Below are positions 11,601 to 25,279 of a stretch of DNA of 64,000 nt, piece by piece. Location of the stretch: assembly GCA_037039685.1 (NCBI GenBank), contig JAWNGF010000010.1, forward strand, positions 620,001 through 684,000, read 5' to 3'. Position numbers and translations under genes: made by a program. Position 1 is the stretch's first letter. Each line of letters starts with the position of its first letter. Source of the DNA: Ceratobasidium sp. AG-K (Eukaryota; Basidiomycota; Agaricomycetes; Cantharellales; Ceratobasidiaceae). Below the pieces are notes generated by a model, which was not told where the DNA came from, made no database searches, and was given only the letters and a program-made list of their open reading frames with translations.

Positions 11601-13122
11601 AAGGAGGAATTGCTCGACATGATTCAACATGGCGCCGAGAAAATTGTCAACTCGACCGACAAGTGAGTTCTCCGCGTTAGTTCCCCACACAGATGCTAAT
11701 CGAAGCTTAGCATGATGGTTGACAATGACATCGAGGCCATTATTGCGCGTGGCGAGGAACGTACCGCCGAGCTCAACTCCAAGTATGCTGGTCTCAATCT
11801 GGACGACTTGAACAACTTCAAGTCAGAGAACATGATCCAGACTTGGGAGGGCGAGGATTTCCAAAATAAAGTAAGTAGCCCATCCTCGTCTTGAACCTCA
11901 CTCACCCAATCCTTCTAGCGCAAAACCATTGGACTCAACTGGATCCAGCCTTCCAAACGTGAACGCAAGGGTAACTACTCCATCGACCAGTACTACAAAG
12001 AGGCGATGCGCGCCGGTCCGTCCAAGGCAGACAAGGGTCCCCGCGTACCCCGCGCGCCCAAGCAGTTTGCGGTGCAGGACCACCAGTTCTTCTCTCCCCG
12101 CTTCATCGAACTCCAAGAACGCGAGACTGCCGCATGGAAGGCAAGTACCCGCCAACCCTCGTTTAACCACGCTAACCCTCCCACAGAAAGCCCAAGGGAT
12201 CCAGGTCCCCCTGCGCGAACCCGTCGACGACTCGGAAACGCCAGAAATGCTGGAAGAAGAGCGCCGTGCCGAGCAGGAACAAATCGACAATGCGCAGCCG
12301 CTCACCGAGGAAGAACAAGCCGAAAAAGAGCAGCTGCAAGAGCAAGGGTTTGGCAGCTGGACCAAGCGCGACTTTCAGCAGTTTGTGCGCGGTGTGGAGC
12401 GTCATGGGAGTTCGGACTGGGATGGGATCGCGGGAGAGATTGATGGCAAGAGTCCGCGCGAGGTGCGCAAGTATGCGCAGGTCTTTTGGTCGAGGTGGAA
12501 GGAGCTGGCAGGTTAGTTCTTTTCTCTTGATGGCTGGACCAAGGCTAACGTCGTGGGTAGATGCGGAACGTATCATGCAGCGATTCGAAGACGCCGACAC
12601 GAAGCGCGAAAAGCAAAACCTCACCGAGGATCTGCTCCGACGCAAAGTCGCGGCGTACAACTTCCCGATGCAAGAACTGCACTTGAACTACAACCAGACC
12701 AAAGGCAAGATCTACTCGGAGGAAGAAGACCGGTACCTACTCTGCCGCCTGAACCACTATGGACTCGGCGCCGAGGACGTGTACGACCGGATCAAAAAGG
12801 ACATTCTCGAGTTTCCGGTGTTCAGGTTCGACTGGTTCATCAAGAGTCGGACGCCGCAGGAGATTGGGCGGAGATGTACGACGTTGTTGGGGATGATTGC
12901 GAAGGAGTATGGAGTGGATGGTGCGGGTGGAGACGATGAGGACGCACCCAAGCCTGCGCCGGCTGTCAAGGGCAAGGTGAATATTTATAATTTTTGGCTT
13001 GTCGGTATGCTAATCTCGAGCAGAAGCGTCCTCTGGATCAAGTCAAGGCCGAGTCTCGTGCGTCGACGCCTGGGTCAGCCAAGGGCGCTGTCGCCAAGGG
13101 GGGCAAGAGGAAAAAGACCTAG
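8661..13122 (+). CDS. ISW2: ISWI-family chromatin-remodelling ATPase (SNF2 helicase, HAND-SANT-SLIDE), with apparent frameshifts
   Basis: Many small introns (50-62 bp) separate exons that spell the ISWI protein in order. An acidic N-terminus is followed by SYQIQGLNWM-like motif Q ([11 protein letters not shown]), the ATP loop GLGKT, DEAH ([10 protein letters not shown]), [36 protein letters not shown], and [17 protein letters not shown]. The C-terminus has HAND ([19 protein letters not shown]), SANT ([17 protein letters not shown]) and SLIDE ([17 protein letters not shown]). It would slide nucleosomes using ATP in the nucleus. Start ATG 8661 with intron 8670-8731 gives a good N-terminus; stop TAG is 13120-13122. 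Apparent one-base indels occur near 8906, 9713, 10055-10075, 11158 and 11200, in conserved motifs (see findings). The gene symbol is by family; ISW1 versus ISW2 is not resolved. Confidence 0.88.
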
Positions 13123-13353
13123 ACATGTCATGTTATACACTCTTATTTAATTCATGGTTCTGATCGACAAACGTTTATCACGAGGCACCAGGGCTCGAGT
13201 TATCAGTCTTTGATTGGCCCTAAACGAGTAGTGATTCGAAGCTGCACGATCATTGCACCAATCGAAATATTATCCAGAATGCATTCAGAGATTCAATGTA
13301 GCTCATAATTCAAAGACGTAAACCCATATTAGAACGTGTGTATATCCATCGTT

Positions 13354-13369
13354 CCCCCCCCCCCCCCCC
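13354..13369 (+). repeat. Poly(C) run, 16 bases
   Basis: Sixteen consecutive C bases lie in the gap between the convergent ISWI and HOG1 genes, just past the HOG1 stop codon. Length is likely to be uncertain or polymorphic. Confidence 0.9.
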
Positions 13370-13397
13370 TCGAGTCTCAATATCTCATCTAGGCGGG

Positions 13398-15074
<1,677 letters not shown>

Positions 15075-15200
15075 GGCGGACAAGAGCAAAGATCTCAAGA
15101 CGTCATTGCCATTTTTCAGGGCCATGCATGACGTGTATCACGTGAGGTGGCTGTGGTGTAAATTCTAGGCTCGCGACCCTAACCCCGACGCGCATCCACC
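15075..15200. promoter_or_regulatory. 126 bp bidirectional promoter between HOG1 and CCT3
   Basis: The two start codons face away from each other across 126 bp. The interval holds GACGTCA (15099-15105) and TGACGTG (15129-15135), both close to the ATF/CREB site TGACGT, and an E-box CACGTGA (15139-15145). That these sites are used is inference; ATF-type factors act downstream of Hog1/Sty1 kinases in other fungi. Confidence 0.5.
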
Positions 15201-17409
15201 ATGCAGGCTCCAGGACAGATGCCGGTTTTTGTCATGAGTGGGTCATATTATTAGTGTTTTGGCGTGTACTGATTGGTAGACACGACGCCCGAGCGGCAGA
15301 GTGGCCGAAAGGCCCAAGTCGCGAATATTACGGCGGCCAAGGTAGGTCGACGCGTATCCTTGGAGCGTGTCTGATTGGTTGTAGACTGTGGCAGATGTCA
15401 TTCGGACGTGTTTGGGTCCAAAAGCTATGCTTAAAATGATCTTGGATCCCATGGGCGGCATTTTGTAAGTTGATATGGTTAAATGAATTTTACTGACGAC
15501 GCGTAGGTTGACGAATGATGGGAATGCTATTCTCCGAGAAATCGATGTCGCGCATCCGGCGGCCAAGAACATGATCGAGCTGTCGAGGACTCAGGATGAG
15601 GAGGTGGGAGATGGAACGACGAGTGTCATTATCCTCGGTACGCGACTCTGCTTGGCCGTTGATTCATACTAACTCCTTACAGCCGGAGAGACCCTAGCAC
15701 ACACCCTCCCCCTCCTCGAACGATCCATCCACCCCGTACGAATCATCGCCGGACTCAACGCAGCCCTCTCGGTCGCACTCTCCACCGTCGAGCGCGTCTC
15801 GATCCCCATCGACACTAGCTCGGACGAGGAGATGCTCGCACTCATCAAGACCGCCGTTGGCACCAAGTTTGTCGTCCGGTGGTCGGATTTGATGTGCAAG
15901 CTGGCCCTGCAGGCTATTCGGACCGTTACCCAGACCGAGGACGGCAAGACCGGTGCGACGGTTGGAGTCGGTGGGATCCAGACGATCAATGGGATGACGA
16001 CGATTGATATCAAGCGCTATGCGAGGGTGGAAAAGGTGCCCGGTGGGACGATCGAAGAGTCCCAGGTGTTGGCGGGCGTGCTCATCAACAAGGACATTAC
16101 CCATCCAAAGATGCGCCGAAGGATCGCCAATCCCAGGATCATCTTGCTCGACTGTCCGCTGGAGTACAAAAAAGGCGAGAGTCAGACAAACATAGAGATC
16201 AGCAAGGAAGAAGACTGGGCGCGCATATTGGAGATTGAAGAGGAACAGATCAAGCGCATGTGCGAAAAGCTGATCGAGTTCAAGCCTGATTTGGTGATTA
16301 CCGAAAAGGGCGTTAGTGGTGCGTCTGATTTATTCTCTAATTGTATTCGCTCTGATGAACTTTCGCAGACTTGGCCCAGCATTATCTCCTCAAGGCGAAT
16401 ATCACCGCCCTCCGTCGAGTGCGCAAATCGGATAACAACCGCATTGCTCGTGCGACGGGTGCGACGATTGTCAATCGCGTCGAGGACTTGCGCGACTCGG
16501 ATGTGGGAACCAAGTGTGGGATGTTCCACATTGAGAAACTCGGCGACGAGTGAGTACCACGTACTTCTTGCAACCACATCACTTCTCCAATGTCATTGTA
16601 ATGCACCAGCTAATAATCATCATAGGTACTTCTCCTTCCTCGATGAATGCACCCTGCCCAAAGCATGCACCATCCTCCTCCGCGGACCGAGCAAAGACAT
16701 CCTCAACGAGATCGACCGAAACCTCGCAGATGCCATGGCTGTCGCACGTAATGTCGTGCTCAACCCTCGCCTCGTACCCGGTGGTGGTGCAGTCGAGATG
16801 GCTGTTGCCCGAGCATTGACGAGCGGAGAGGGGGCCAAGGATAGCAAGGAAAAGGATATCGTAGGAGCGGCGCAGGGAGCAGTGTTCAAGGCTGTTGCGG
16901 ATGCGTTGGAGGTTATTCCACGGACGCTGGTACAGAATGCGGGTGGGAATGCGATTAGGGTATTGACCGAGCTCAGGGTGCGTTTCTTTCTTTTGCCTCC
17001 ATTTCCTGATTTTGCCTCCGCCATTTGCCTTTTTCGTCCGTAATTGTCTCCCCTTTGATCCCTTGTGCTGACATCTTGAGCAGGCCAAACATGCTGCAGG
17101 TGAACACTCGTGGGGAATCGATGGCCATGTCGGCAAGATTACGGATATGAAGACGTACGGTCTGTACGAGAGTGCGAGCGTCAAGATCCAGACCCTCAAA
17201 ACTGCCATCGAGGTAGGCCCTCGATCTCTTCCTATTCACTCACCTACTGACGTATTAATCCTCAGGCCACTCGTGTCTTGCTGCGCGTGGATGATATCGT
17301 TCAGGCTACTCGGAAGGACAGGTCAGGTGGAGGTGGTGGAGGGGCGCCTGCTGTACAGGATATGGGACCTGGTGCTGATGGCGAGGGAGGGGAACCTGAG
17401 ATGCCGTAA
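15201..17409 (+). CDS. CCT3: CCT/TRiC chaperonin subunit gamma
   Basis: ATG at 15201 starts MQAPGQMPVFVM. Small introns then join [56 protein letters not shown] and [17 protein letters not shown]. The GPK, NDG and GDGTT motifs form the ATP site of group II chaperonins. The apical part includes GGIQTINGMTTIDIKRYARVEKVPGG and LLDCPLEYKKGE, typical of the gamma subunit. LVPGGGAVEMAVA and AGGNAIRVLTELRAKH complete the equatorial domain. The tail is Gly-rich and ends EMP with TAA at 17407-17409. It folds actin, tubulin and WD40 proteins as one of eight TRiC subunits in the cytosol. All visible motifs are intact. A broken duplicate lies about 10 kb downstream at a constant offset of 9975 bp across the best-matching exons. 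Confidence 0.95.
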
Positions 17410-19040
17410 CCGCCGCCTTGCCAGCGACGGGACAAAAATGGATGTATTTAATCGCATATAATCTGCAAGGCTATCATAACGAGTCATCGCTAGATGTGTT
17501 GGTCAGTTGGTGTGCCCAGCGACATGTCTGAAATCTGGCATCGCCTTGCTCGCCTTGGTCCCCACCCGCCGCCATTTCATATTGGCCCAATCTGCCTGCA
17601 ACGGCTATGATGACCTTGTCCTTGAACTGTTGCCGGGCCGAAGCGCCAGGTTGCACCTGCCTGCAGAGTCCTGATGGAGGATTGGCGCTCGCATTGCGAT
17701 CCAATGCGCCGATAGCTCAGTTTGAATGCTCTCGACCCCACACCTCCCAACGCTGGCCTTGCCTGTAGCTTCTCCCGCTTGAGTGGACTTGCACTGAAGT
17801 TCTTTCATAGTTAATTGATTTTAATCGCCTACATGTAATTACACCGGGGCCCAGCCTGACCTTACAACTCCTCGAGAGAAAATACAACTACTAACGATAC
17901 TAAAGGGAGAGAAGCCAGATGTCGATTCGGTTGGGTGGCGGGTGACGCGCTTTGTGTGAATTTGGAGATCGACAGCCCGCGTGACGTCAGCCCACGGGTT
18001 CGACCACACCATCGACCGACAAGCAACAACGGAACCCTTCGCTAATGGTTGTTGGTTGAGCGCATGGATGCTCCTGCCCTGTCGTACGCCTGATCGACAG
18101 AAATGACATACCTCACACTGCTCTCCACAGTTTGTGTTGGCGGTGTATGTCACCGCGGTTAGCATGGGTCGGAGTGATCTTCTTGTGCGAGGATGGTAGC
18201 AGTGATCGAGTGGGATGCCAACGTCGAACACTCGAAAGGCGGGCGAAGGTCAATGATCCTGCTGTTGGGTGGTCAACGGGAACTCCCAGTGTCCAGAGTG
18301 GGCACATGTCACCCCGATGATATTGCCAACGCAGTCGTCGACGCCGACGAGCCTGTGACTACTGGACTCTGTGCTAGCGGTGGCGGATGGATTAACCAAG
18401 TCGTGCAGGTGAGTCCTTCTCTCCGCAAAGCCACCCTATGCTCACGCCGCTAACCACGCTCGGCCCCGGTCAAGTCATTCATTCATGCCACGGATCCACC
18501 ACTATCAGTACACTAGCAAATCGAAGGTTAGTCGGACAACTGAATGAGACATGGGGCACTTGAACGTGAGGAACCAGGCGGCAGGTCTGGCTTCTTCGTC
18601 CATTTTGAGTAGGTTCCACTTCTCTGCCTCGATTTAGATCGTTCTCTAGCTAGATTGTTGCTAATCAGCTTGGCGCAGGTACCTTCCCGTCCTCGAAGGC
18701 TGTACGATCCCTTGTGACCCACGTCCCGGACCCCGAGCAAGGCGTACTCAAGTCGACCGGCTAAACTAGCCAGCGACCGCCACCATCCGCGACGGAAGGC
18801 CACGCACCCGTGGCGCACCCAATGACAACGAGGGGGGTTGGCGAAACGAGGAACTAGGGTAGATGATTGCAAAACGAGAGGAAGCAGTGTAATCATGGGA
18901 CTTGGGAGTGGTTCAGTGCTGCTTTGGGCACGGGTCGGTGGAGGAGAGTCTGGTTCGCGGTTCGATCCTAGCGTTACTGTTACGAGCGCTCGCCGTTCTC
19001 TCCTGCATCATTTTCGTTCAATGGCTACGATGGTTCTTCC
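15285..19040 (+). repeat. Segmental duplication, copy 1 (CCT3 exon 2 to far downstream)
   Basis: By eye this segment matches 25280-28549 from within CCT3 exon 2 through the 3' flank, including GACAACGAGGGGGGTTGGCG at about 18825 and 28338. The downstream 1.6 kb is longer here than in copy 2, so copy 2 has lost about 0.5 kb or copy 1 gained it. Confidence 0.8.
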
Positions 19041-19333
19041 CAGTCCGTACTCATTTCAATGAGCTTCGTATCACTGTCTCATGATATAGGGGTGGCCCAT
19101 TGCTGATACAATGATCAACGAGGACACACTGCTTCCGAATCGTCCGATCAATGTAGTTATTCCCACCATTTTTTGTATTTGTGCACGCACCCACGACCGA
19201 GTCTGAACCACGCTCAAAGCAAGAACTAGTATAAAAGTCACATCCAATCAAGAATCATACATGCAAACCCACAAGAATAACAGTCAATGAATATGTGAGG
19301 ACAGTTTATGGCGACTGATTGCATATAAAAACG
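17410..19333. other. Intergenic region, duplicated downstream flank of CCT3
   Basis: No confident gene. The stretch 18190-18420 has an open frame reading ILLLGGQREL and, later, ASGGGWINQVVQ. This faintly recalls the TCP-1 segment TILLRG...VPGGG and may be a remnant of an older chaperonin copy. It is shared, more decayed, with about 27840-27960. The rest appears non-coding. Confidence 0.4.
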
Positions 19334-22300
19334 TTACCCAACATAGCACTTTGCCCACGTGCTCCCGACCAGAATATCACTGTATTCGACCTGAATGGTT
19401 CCGTCCGAGCCAATGACAAGGGATTCATGCAAGGATGGGAAGAATGGGCGGATATGAGGAGGAACCCATAGCAAATACTGCCCTTGTTGATTGACCAGCC
19501 AGCCCGAGTCATCAACCCTCAGCTCCCCATCGAGGACAGGGACTGGCGCACTGATCGGTGGAGGGGATATTGGAATGAAGCGGATGGAACGATCGTGATG
19601 CCAGCATACGATGTGATGGCCGTCAGGGGAAAATGCAACGCAGCGAGTCGAACTGTGAGCTCCGGTGAATGGGCCAGCAACCTGTTCGCCACTATGAGCA
19701 TCCCAAACACGGACTTCGCCGCCGGTAGAGCCTGAGACGATCTGGGTACCGTCAGGGGAGAATGCCACCGACATGACCCAGCGACTGCGTCCCTCGAATG
19801 GGCCAGCAACTAGCTTGCCGTCTTCCGCGTTATGCACGCAGATGGTCCCGTCGTCAGACCCAGAAGCTATACGTGAGCCATCGGGCGAAAATGACACACA
19901 GTTCACATCGCGGGTATGTGCCGTGAATGGGTCGGATATACGTGTGCCGTCATGCGCATTCCAGACGCAAACCGTGCCGTCCCAAGACCCAGAAACAATG
20001 CGTGTGCCGTCTGGCGCGAATGCCAGCGAGTAAACCCCCCGGGTGTGCCCCTCGAAAGAGTCGACAATGATCTTGCCATCTTCTACACCCCAGATACAGA
20101 TTGCCCCAGACTCGAAACCAGAGACAACGCGAGTGATGTCCGAGGATATTGCCATTGACCGGACTGCCTCGGGAACAGGACCCTGAACAGGACCGCTGAC
20201 AACGCTGCCGTTTTGCGCACTCCATGTGAACAGACTGCCATCGCTTGCTGCAGAGACTATGTGCGACTGGTCGGGCGAATATGCTACTGCCATGATGCGC
20301 GCGCCATGTCCTTTCAGAGGACCAACAATCAGCCTTCCGTCCTCGACAGCCCAGACGCATACACTGCCGTCGTCGGATCCGGATGCAAAGCGACTGCCGT
20401 TGGCGGAGAAGGCGATACAACTGATGGGGCTATGAACTCCCTGTGATTTGTCCGTACTAGAGTTCAAGCCATGCGCCTGCCATACGCATACCGTGGTTTC
20501 CTCCGAACCGGATAGGATATATGCGCCGTCAGGAGAGAATGTGACGTAGTTCACACACCCAGTAAGGGTATCTACCTGAGAAACGGGTTTACCAGTCTGA
20601 GCTTCCCATATCGAGATTTTGCCGCTTTCGTGGGTGCCAGAGATAATGCGGCTGCCATCTGGCGAAAATGCAACAGATGCTATGTTACCGGCCTGCCCTT
20701 CGAGGAACCCAGCAACGGGTTTGCACGATTGTATGTCCCGCATGTAGAGTCCGTCTCCGAGGCCCACAGCAATGCGCAATCCGTTTTGTGGAAAAGCGAT
20801 CGACCAAACAAACCACCCCTCGTTTATCAGAAACGGACCGCCGGTAAGAGACTCGTCCTGGATACCCCAGACTCGTATAGTCATGTCATTAGAGCCGGAA
20901 ACAACGTGAGTACCGTCAGGCGAGAATGCAACACAGGTCACTTGATCAGTGTGCCCCTCGAACGGATCCATTGCCGCCGTTCCGTGCTGTGCCTTCCAAG
21001 TGCGAACGGTGGTGTCGTGTGAGCCGGAAACTAACAGCGCGCCGTCAGGCGAGAATCCAACGGAGCTGACTGTGGCGGTGTGGCCCCTAAAAGATTCGCA
21101 GGAACGCTTGGTACTTGACGCATTCCACACGCAGATTGTCTGGTCCTCGGATGCAGAGGCAATGCGACTACCATCAGGAGAGAAAGCCACTGAGGTGACG
21201 GGTTCATTGTGCGCTTTGAAAATGGGCAGACTATATGCGCCTGTATGGTAGTCGAGTACTCCAATCATCCCGTGGTTCTCCTCGTCGCAGCCTCCAAACG
21301 CTACAAGATTGCCAATGGGCGACGCGGAGACAGATTTGATTTTCACACCCGTCCTCCACTTCGCGTAACTTCCTGGCGCCTTGTCCAATGCCGTACCTCC
21401 TATCTTGGTGAGTCCTTGCACATGTTCCTGATACAGCGAGTGTATCAGGCTAGACCTGTAACAGAACGGAAGCGCAGAGACATATATGTGAGGTGTACTC
21501 TTTGCAACCGGGTGCTGAGCAAAGTCGGCAACGAATGCCCTGGCATCTGAGAGAAGCTGTGTGAGGTATGACGATCTCCCCTGGACCTACAAATGTAGTG
21601 GGTCTAAGGTTCTGCTTTTACTAAGTCTAGCATCTACTTACTAGTACCCATTGTTGCATATTGTATAGCATGGCAATCCCAAGGATTCCTGACCCAGTGA
21701 GGTTCATCACCTCCATCCAGAACAAAAGTCGGTGGGTAAGGAACTCTTCGAGGATAGCACTCAAATCGCCCGATGAGTTGACGAGTGACACATGATCTCC
21801 CCAGTATCGGCAGGCATAAGAAAGCGGCTGCGATATATGCGTCGTGATTCGTTGGTCCAGGTCAGGGGTTGATTCGTCAAGCGCAAACGACGACTCCAGC
21901 GCACATATGTTGAACCTCAGCCCGGTTTTCATGAGGCTGAAGCATCGCTTCGCCATGAAGCATGTATGCTCGGCATTGCAATAAAACCTCTGCGAGCGGC
22001 TCGTAGTCATTATGAAGTCGGGGAACGATGCGTGCAGCGTGGAAACAAGGCTGCCGTCTCGGGATATATGAAGTACCGAATGAAGTGATTGTAGGATGGT
22101 ATATGTGTCGTTGGTGTCCAGCGCTGCAAGGGCCGCCAGACACGCAACGGATACTGGCTCACGGACCAAAACGGCCGTCCAGAGTATTGTGAGACCCTCT
22201 TCAGCTTCCTGGTGTTCTAACACATCGTCACCCAGCGCTCCTTGTAGTATGGTAGTGTACAGGGTGTCAAGCTCTGCGTGTTGCTTTGTCGAGTCAGATG

Positions 22301-24177
22301 AGCGCGCGATGATGTCTTGTATCCGCTTCTTGGGTTTTACCGCACGGTTTGGCTTGATTGGTCGGATGTAGCGAACAACGGTGGATGCATAGATGAACAG
22401 GTTACCTGCGAGCGCAGCGAGCTGCTTGATCTCGCTGTCGGATGGTGAGATGGATAACAACTCCTCGCGGAGATACAGCTCGATATCCGCCTGCACCAGT
22501 GATTTCTCGATCTCGTGCAGGTACAGTATATCTCGGGCTTGACTGCTTTGGAACAGGATACTATTGCTTATTCCAGGTTCGGGCCGGCTAGTCACAAAGA
22601 ACTTCAGGGGCATATCCGATGCAGAACGAAACACCTCGGTAAGGAACACCGCGACTTGGTTGGCATCATCACATTCATCCAAGGCGTCGACAACTACAAC
22701 CACGTTATTCGGCATAGCAGCCTGGACTTCCATCAGTGGCTCCTTAAGCATCCGCTTGAGTTGTACCGGGACCTGCTGAGTTCGAATATCTGGGTCGTTC
22801 TCAAGAACCTTGCAGAGCGCCGTCTGGAACGGACGAGAGTATCGAGCAAGCTGATAGGCAATCGTGGGGACAATTCGACTAGCCTCTCGACATTCGGGTA
22901 GAGTGCGCGTGCAGAAAAAGCTAGCCCCGAGCTGCTTTCGCTTGGTCAAAGCCTCAGACAGGCTGCAGGCGATCGTGGTTTTGCCAGTACCCGCCATGCC
23001 ATTCATCCAGTATACCTTGGGTTTCGAGGGGTCGCACGACCAGTCGTTCAGTCCGGATAGAACATCCGTCCTTGTGCGTTCAGTGCATGTACGTCGGGCG
23101 ATATCTGATGGTAAGATGGCGTTGTATCTCGCGGATTTCGCCGGCATCAGCGCCTCGAGGCGTGTGTTCTAAATGCGAGTCAAGGTAAGTATGCTGAGCG
23201 TGTAATCAGAGCAGGATCGTTCGTACTGCCAAGATCTCATTTGCGATGCTCCAAGTACTCAGGCTCGCGTCGATCTACAGGGCGATGTGAGTTCAGGTAA
23301 AATGCATATCCCAGGATGAGGAGCTAACCTGCAGGCGATGGAATATGTCCGAAACACGCTGGAAACATCGAACCAGGTCTTCTTCGTCTTCGTTTGCTCT
23401 TAGCACTCTCTTCGTCACGCCTTGTTTCTTCCTTTGCTCCAGCTGCCCGAGCTCGATCTGCAACGACCTTGATGCAACATCGGCTTCACGAGGGTGCCAC
23501 AGTTTATGGGAACATCACTTACTGGATGACATTCATCATGCAATCTGATTGGGCGGTTGAATTTGAGTTGCTGAGATGCTTGTTTAGCTGTGTGATTCGA
23601 TCCTCGAGATCTGAAGCCAGTCGATCGTAGTCATCACGATGCTTCGAGGCGGACTAGAGTTCGGCAGCGATTAGCTGCAGGGAAATGGTTGCAACAAATC
23701 ACTCACCTCGAACAGCTCGAGACAAGAGATCAGCGTGTCCATGGCTGAGTGTAGTAGTGGGAACGCCTTTGATGTGTGGTGAAGTGCGCGCACGGTAGCT
23801 TCGAGGGTGATCCAAGCCGAGCTTCGTGTCGATTTGGTATCCGTAGTGGATTTGGGTGTATTCCTGGACGCGGCTTCCCCAGCCGCAGGAGCAGAAGATA
23901 CGCCAGTGTCTGTAGAAAGATCCGGGGCGCTTGCAGCCCGACCCTCGGCGGAAGATTGGCCCAATACCGATAAATGCGCAGTGTTTTTTGTAGTGGTCAA
24001 CTCATGCTGATTCACACGGGTATGCGAGCTTTCGACTGAGGTAGATATGGGGAGTGACTGTTGCGACGGAGATTCCGGGGTTTGGGGCAAGTCGCCTTTT
24101 CCTGTGATCTTATCCAAGCCGCGACGCAGAAGTCCCCGAAATCCTCTCTTTTTGCCAGGCGGACGAGAGCTAGACAT
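19334..24177 (-). CDS. NACHT-WD40 repeat protein (fungal NLR-like)
   Basis: The ATG at 24175-24177 starts MSSSRPPGKKRGFRGLLRRG, a basic then Ser/Thr-rich N-terminal region. Exons at about 23150-23640 follow and are not fully resolved. The NACHT NTPase exon (21627-23147) has Walker A GMAGTGKTTIA and Walker B VVVVDALDECDD. After an intron near 21587-21640, a linker (DARAFVADFAQHPV, STPHIYVSALPF) leads to about 14 WD40 repeats of the VAFSPDGSRIASGSDD type, enough for two seven-bladed propellers. The protein ends KCYVG with TAA at 19334-19336. Related fungal proteins act as STAND-class sensors, some in heterokaryon incompatibility, with WD40 as the recognition end. That role is inferred here. The N-terminal effector type was not recognised. 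All NTPase motifs are intact. Confidence 0.88.
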
Positions 24178-24885
24178 ATCGATGGTACTCAATAGGCGTG
24201 GTGTGTGACGAGCTTAGATAGTGCTATTTGTATGTGGAGGTTGCCCGCAAGTCAGAACCGGCGGAACCGAGGCTTCACGTGGCTGCTTTGTCATCTCCAG
24301 CGATTGGCGCTCGCATTTGGACCGACAACGCTGGTTTCGCTTTCAGCCGCTTTCAATTGCGGCGGGTTGACACGATAAGTCGTTCGCCTGTATTTTCCGC
24401 CCACCTCGATGTCGGCCGCTTCAGAGTTATGGTACGGTTTCGCCATGGTGGCGTGCGGCACTCTTTGTGGTTATTTGCATTCGAGAGTCGCTTGACCGTA
24501 GATCTGATTTCTTCGACCACACGAGCGATCTGCAAGCTGAAGTGAGAGTCAGGTTGCATGTCGTCGCTTCGGCGGGTGTATACGCGCTAGACCGTGAGTC
24601 AGACACCTGTATCTGCATTCGGAAGTGCGCTGTTATTGACCCACTACGAAGCAGGAACGAATATTGATGACCAAGGTCGTACATCACGTTGACCATTCAT
24701 CACGAGCCACTTTCCTAGTGCCTATTTGAGGACCCCGGTGATTCTGGTGTGTATGCTCTCGAACCCTTCATATGTCTCGGAGAGAGTGCTGATGGACCGG
24801 AACAGCCTTGACCGAATGCTTGGGCGGTGTGATGCCTGGCCCATGGATGTAGGCCCTCGGGGATAAAATGAACGTTAGTGAGGAC
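24178..24885. other. Intergenic region upstream of the NACHT-WD40 gene
   Basis: No gene supported; likely promoter of the minus-strand NACHT gene. Overlapping short frames on both strands near 24350-24700 carry no recognised motif. Confidence 0.4.
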
Positions 24886-25230
24886 GCGCAGGTTGATTAA
24901 TGGGTCCGAGAACTCGAGGCAGTGTCTTCATCGGCGGGAGCATGAGTGGGCAGCCTTGGACACTGGGCGAGAAGGGAGGGATGGCGAGCTCGGTACGCGT
25001 TGTTCCTGTCACTGAATGTCTGCTGAATTGTCACGGCAGAAGAAACCATACCTCACGATCTCCTCTCAAACTCTCCACCCACCCCATCCAGACGATCGCA
25101 GCACTTAGGCATTGCCCTCCACACCACCCTCTCCACCATTGCCCTCATCTTGATCGGCATTGATATTCCCCTAGTCACGGACATGCTCACGCCCATGAAA
25201 GCAGTCCTGAGTCAAAGTTCGCTGCGCGTT
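24886..25230 (+). pseudogene. Old, diverged CCT3 fragment
   Basis: From GACGCGCAGGTTGATTAATG onward the sequence aligns by eye with CCT3 around 15500-15850: the NDG exon, the intron with its CTCGGTACGCG donor region, and then a diverged version of the exon encoding GETLAHTLPLLERS. Translated pieces such as IALHTTLSTIALILIGIDIP parallel LNAALSVALSTVERVSIP. The fragment has stops and indels and cannot be functional. It lies just before the younger CCT3 copy, so exons appear in scrambled order. Confidence 0.55.
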
Positions 25231-25279
25231 GGCCGGGTTTGGGGCACTCCCACATGCTGCCAGCTGTACGGGGCGCCAC

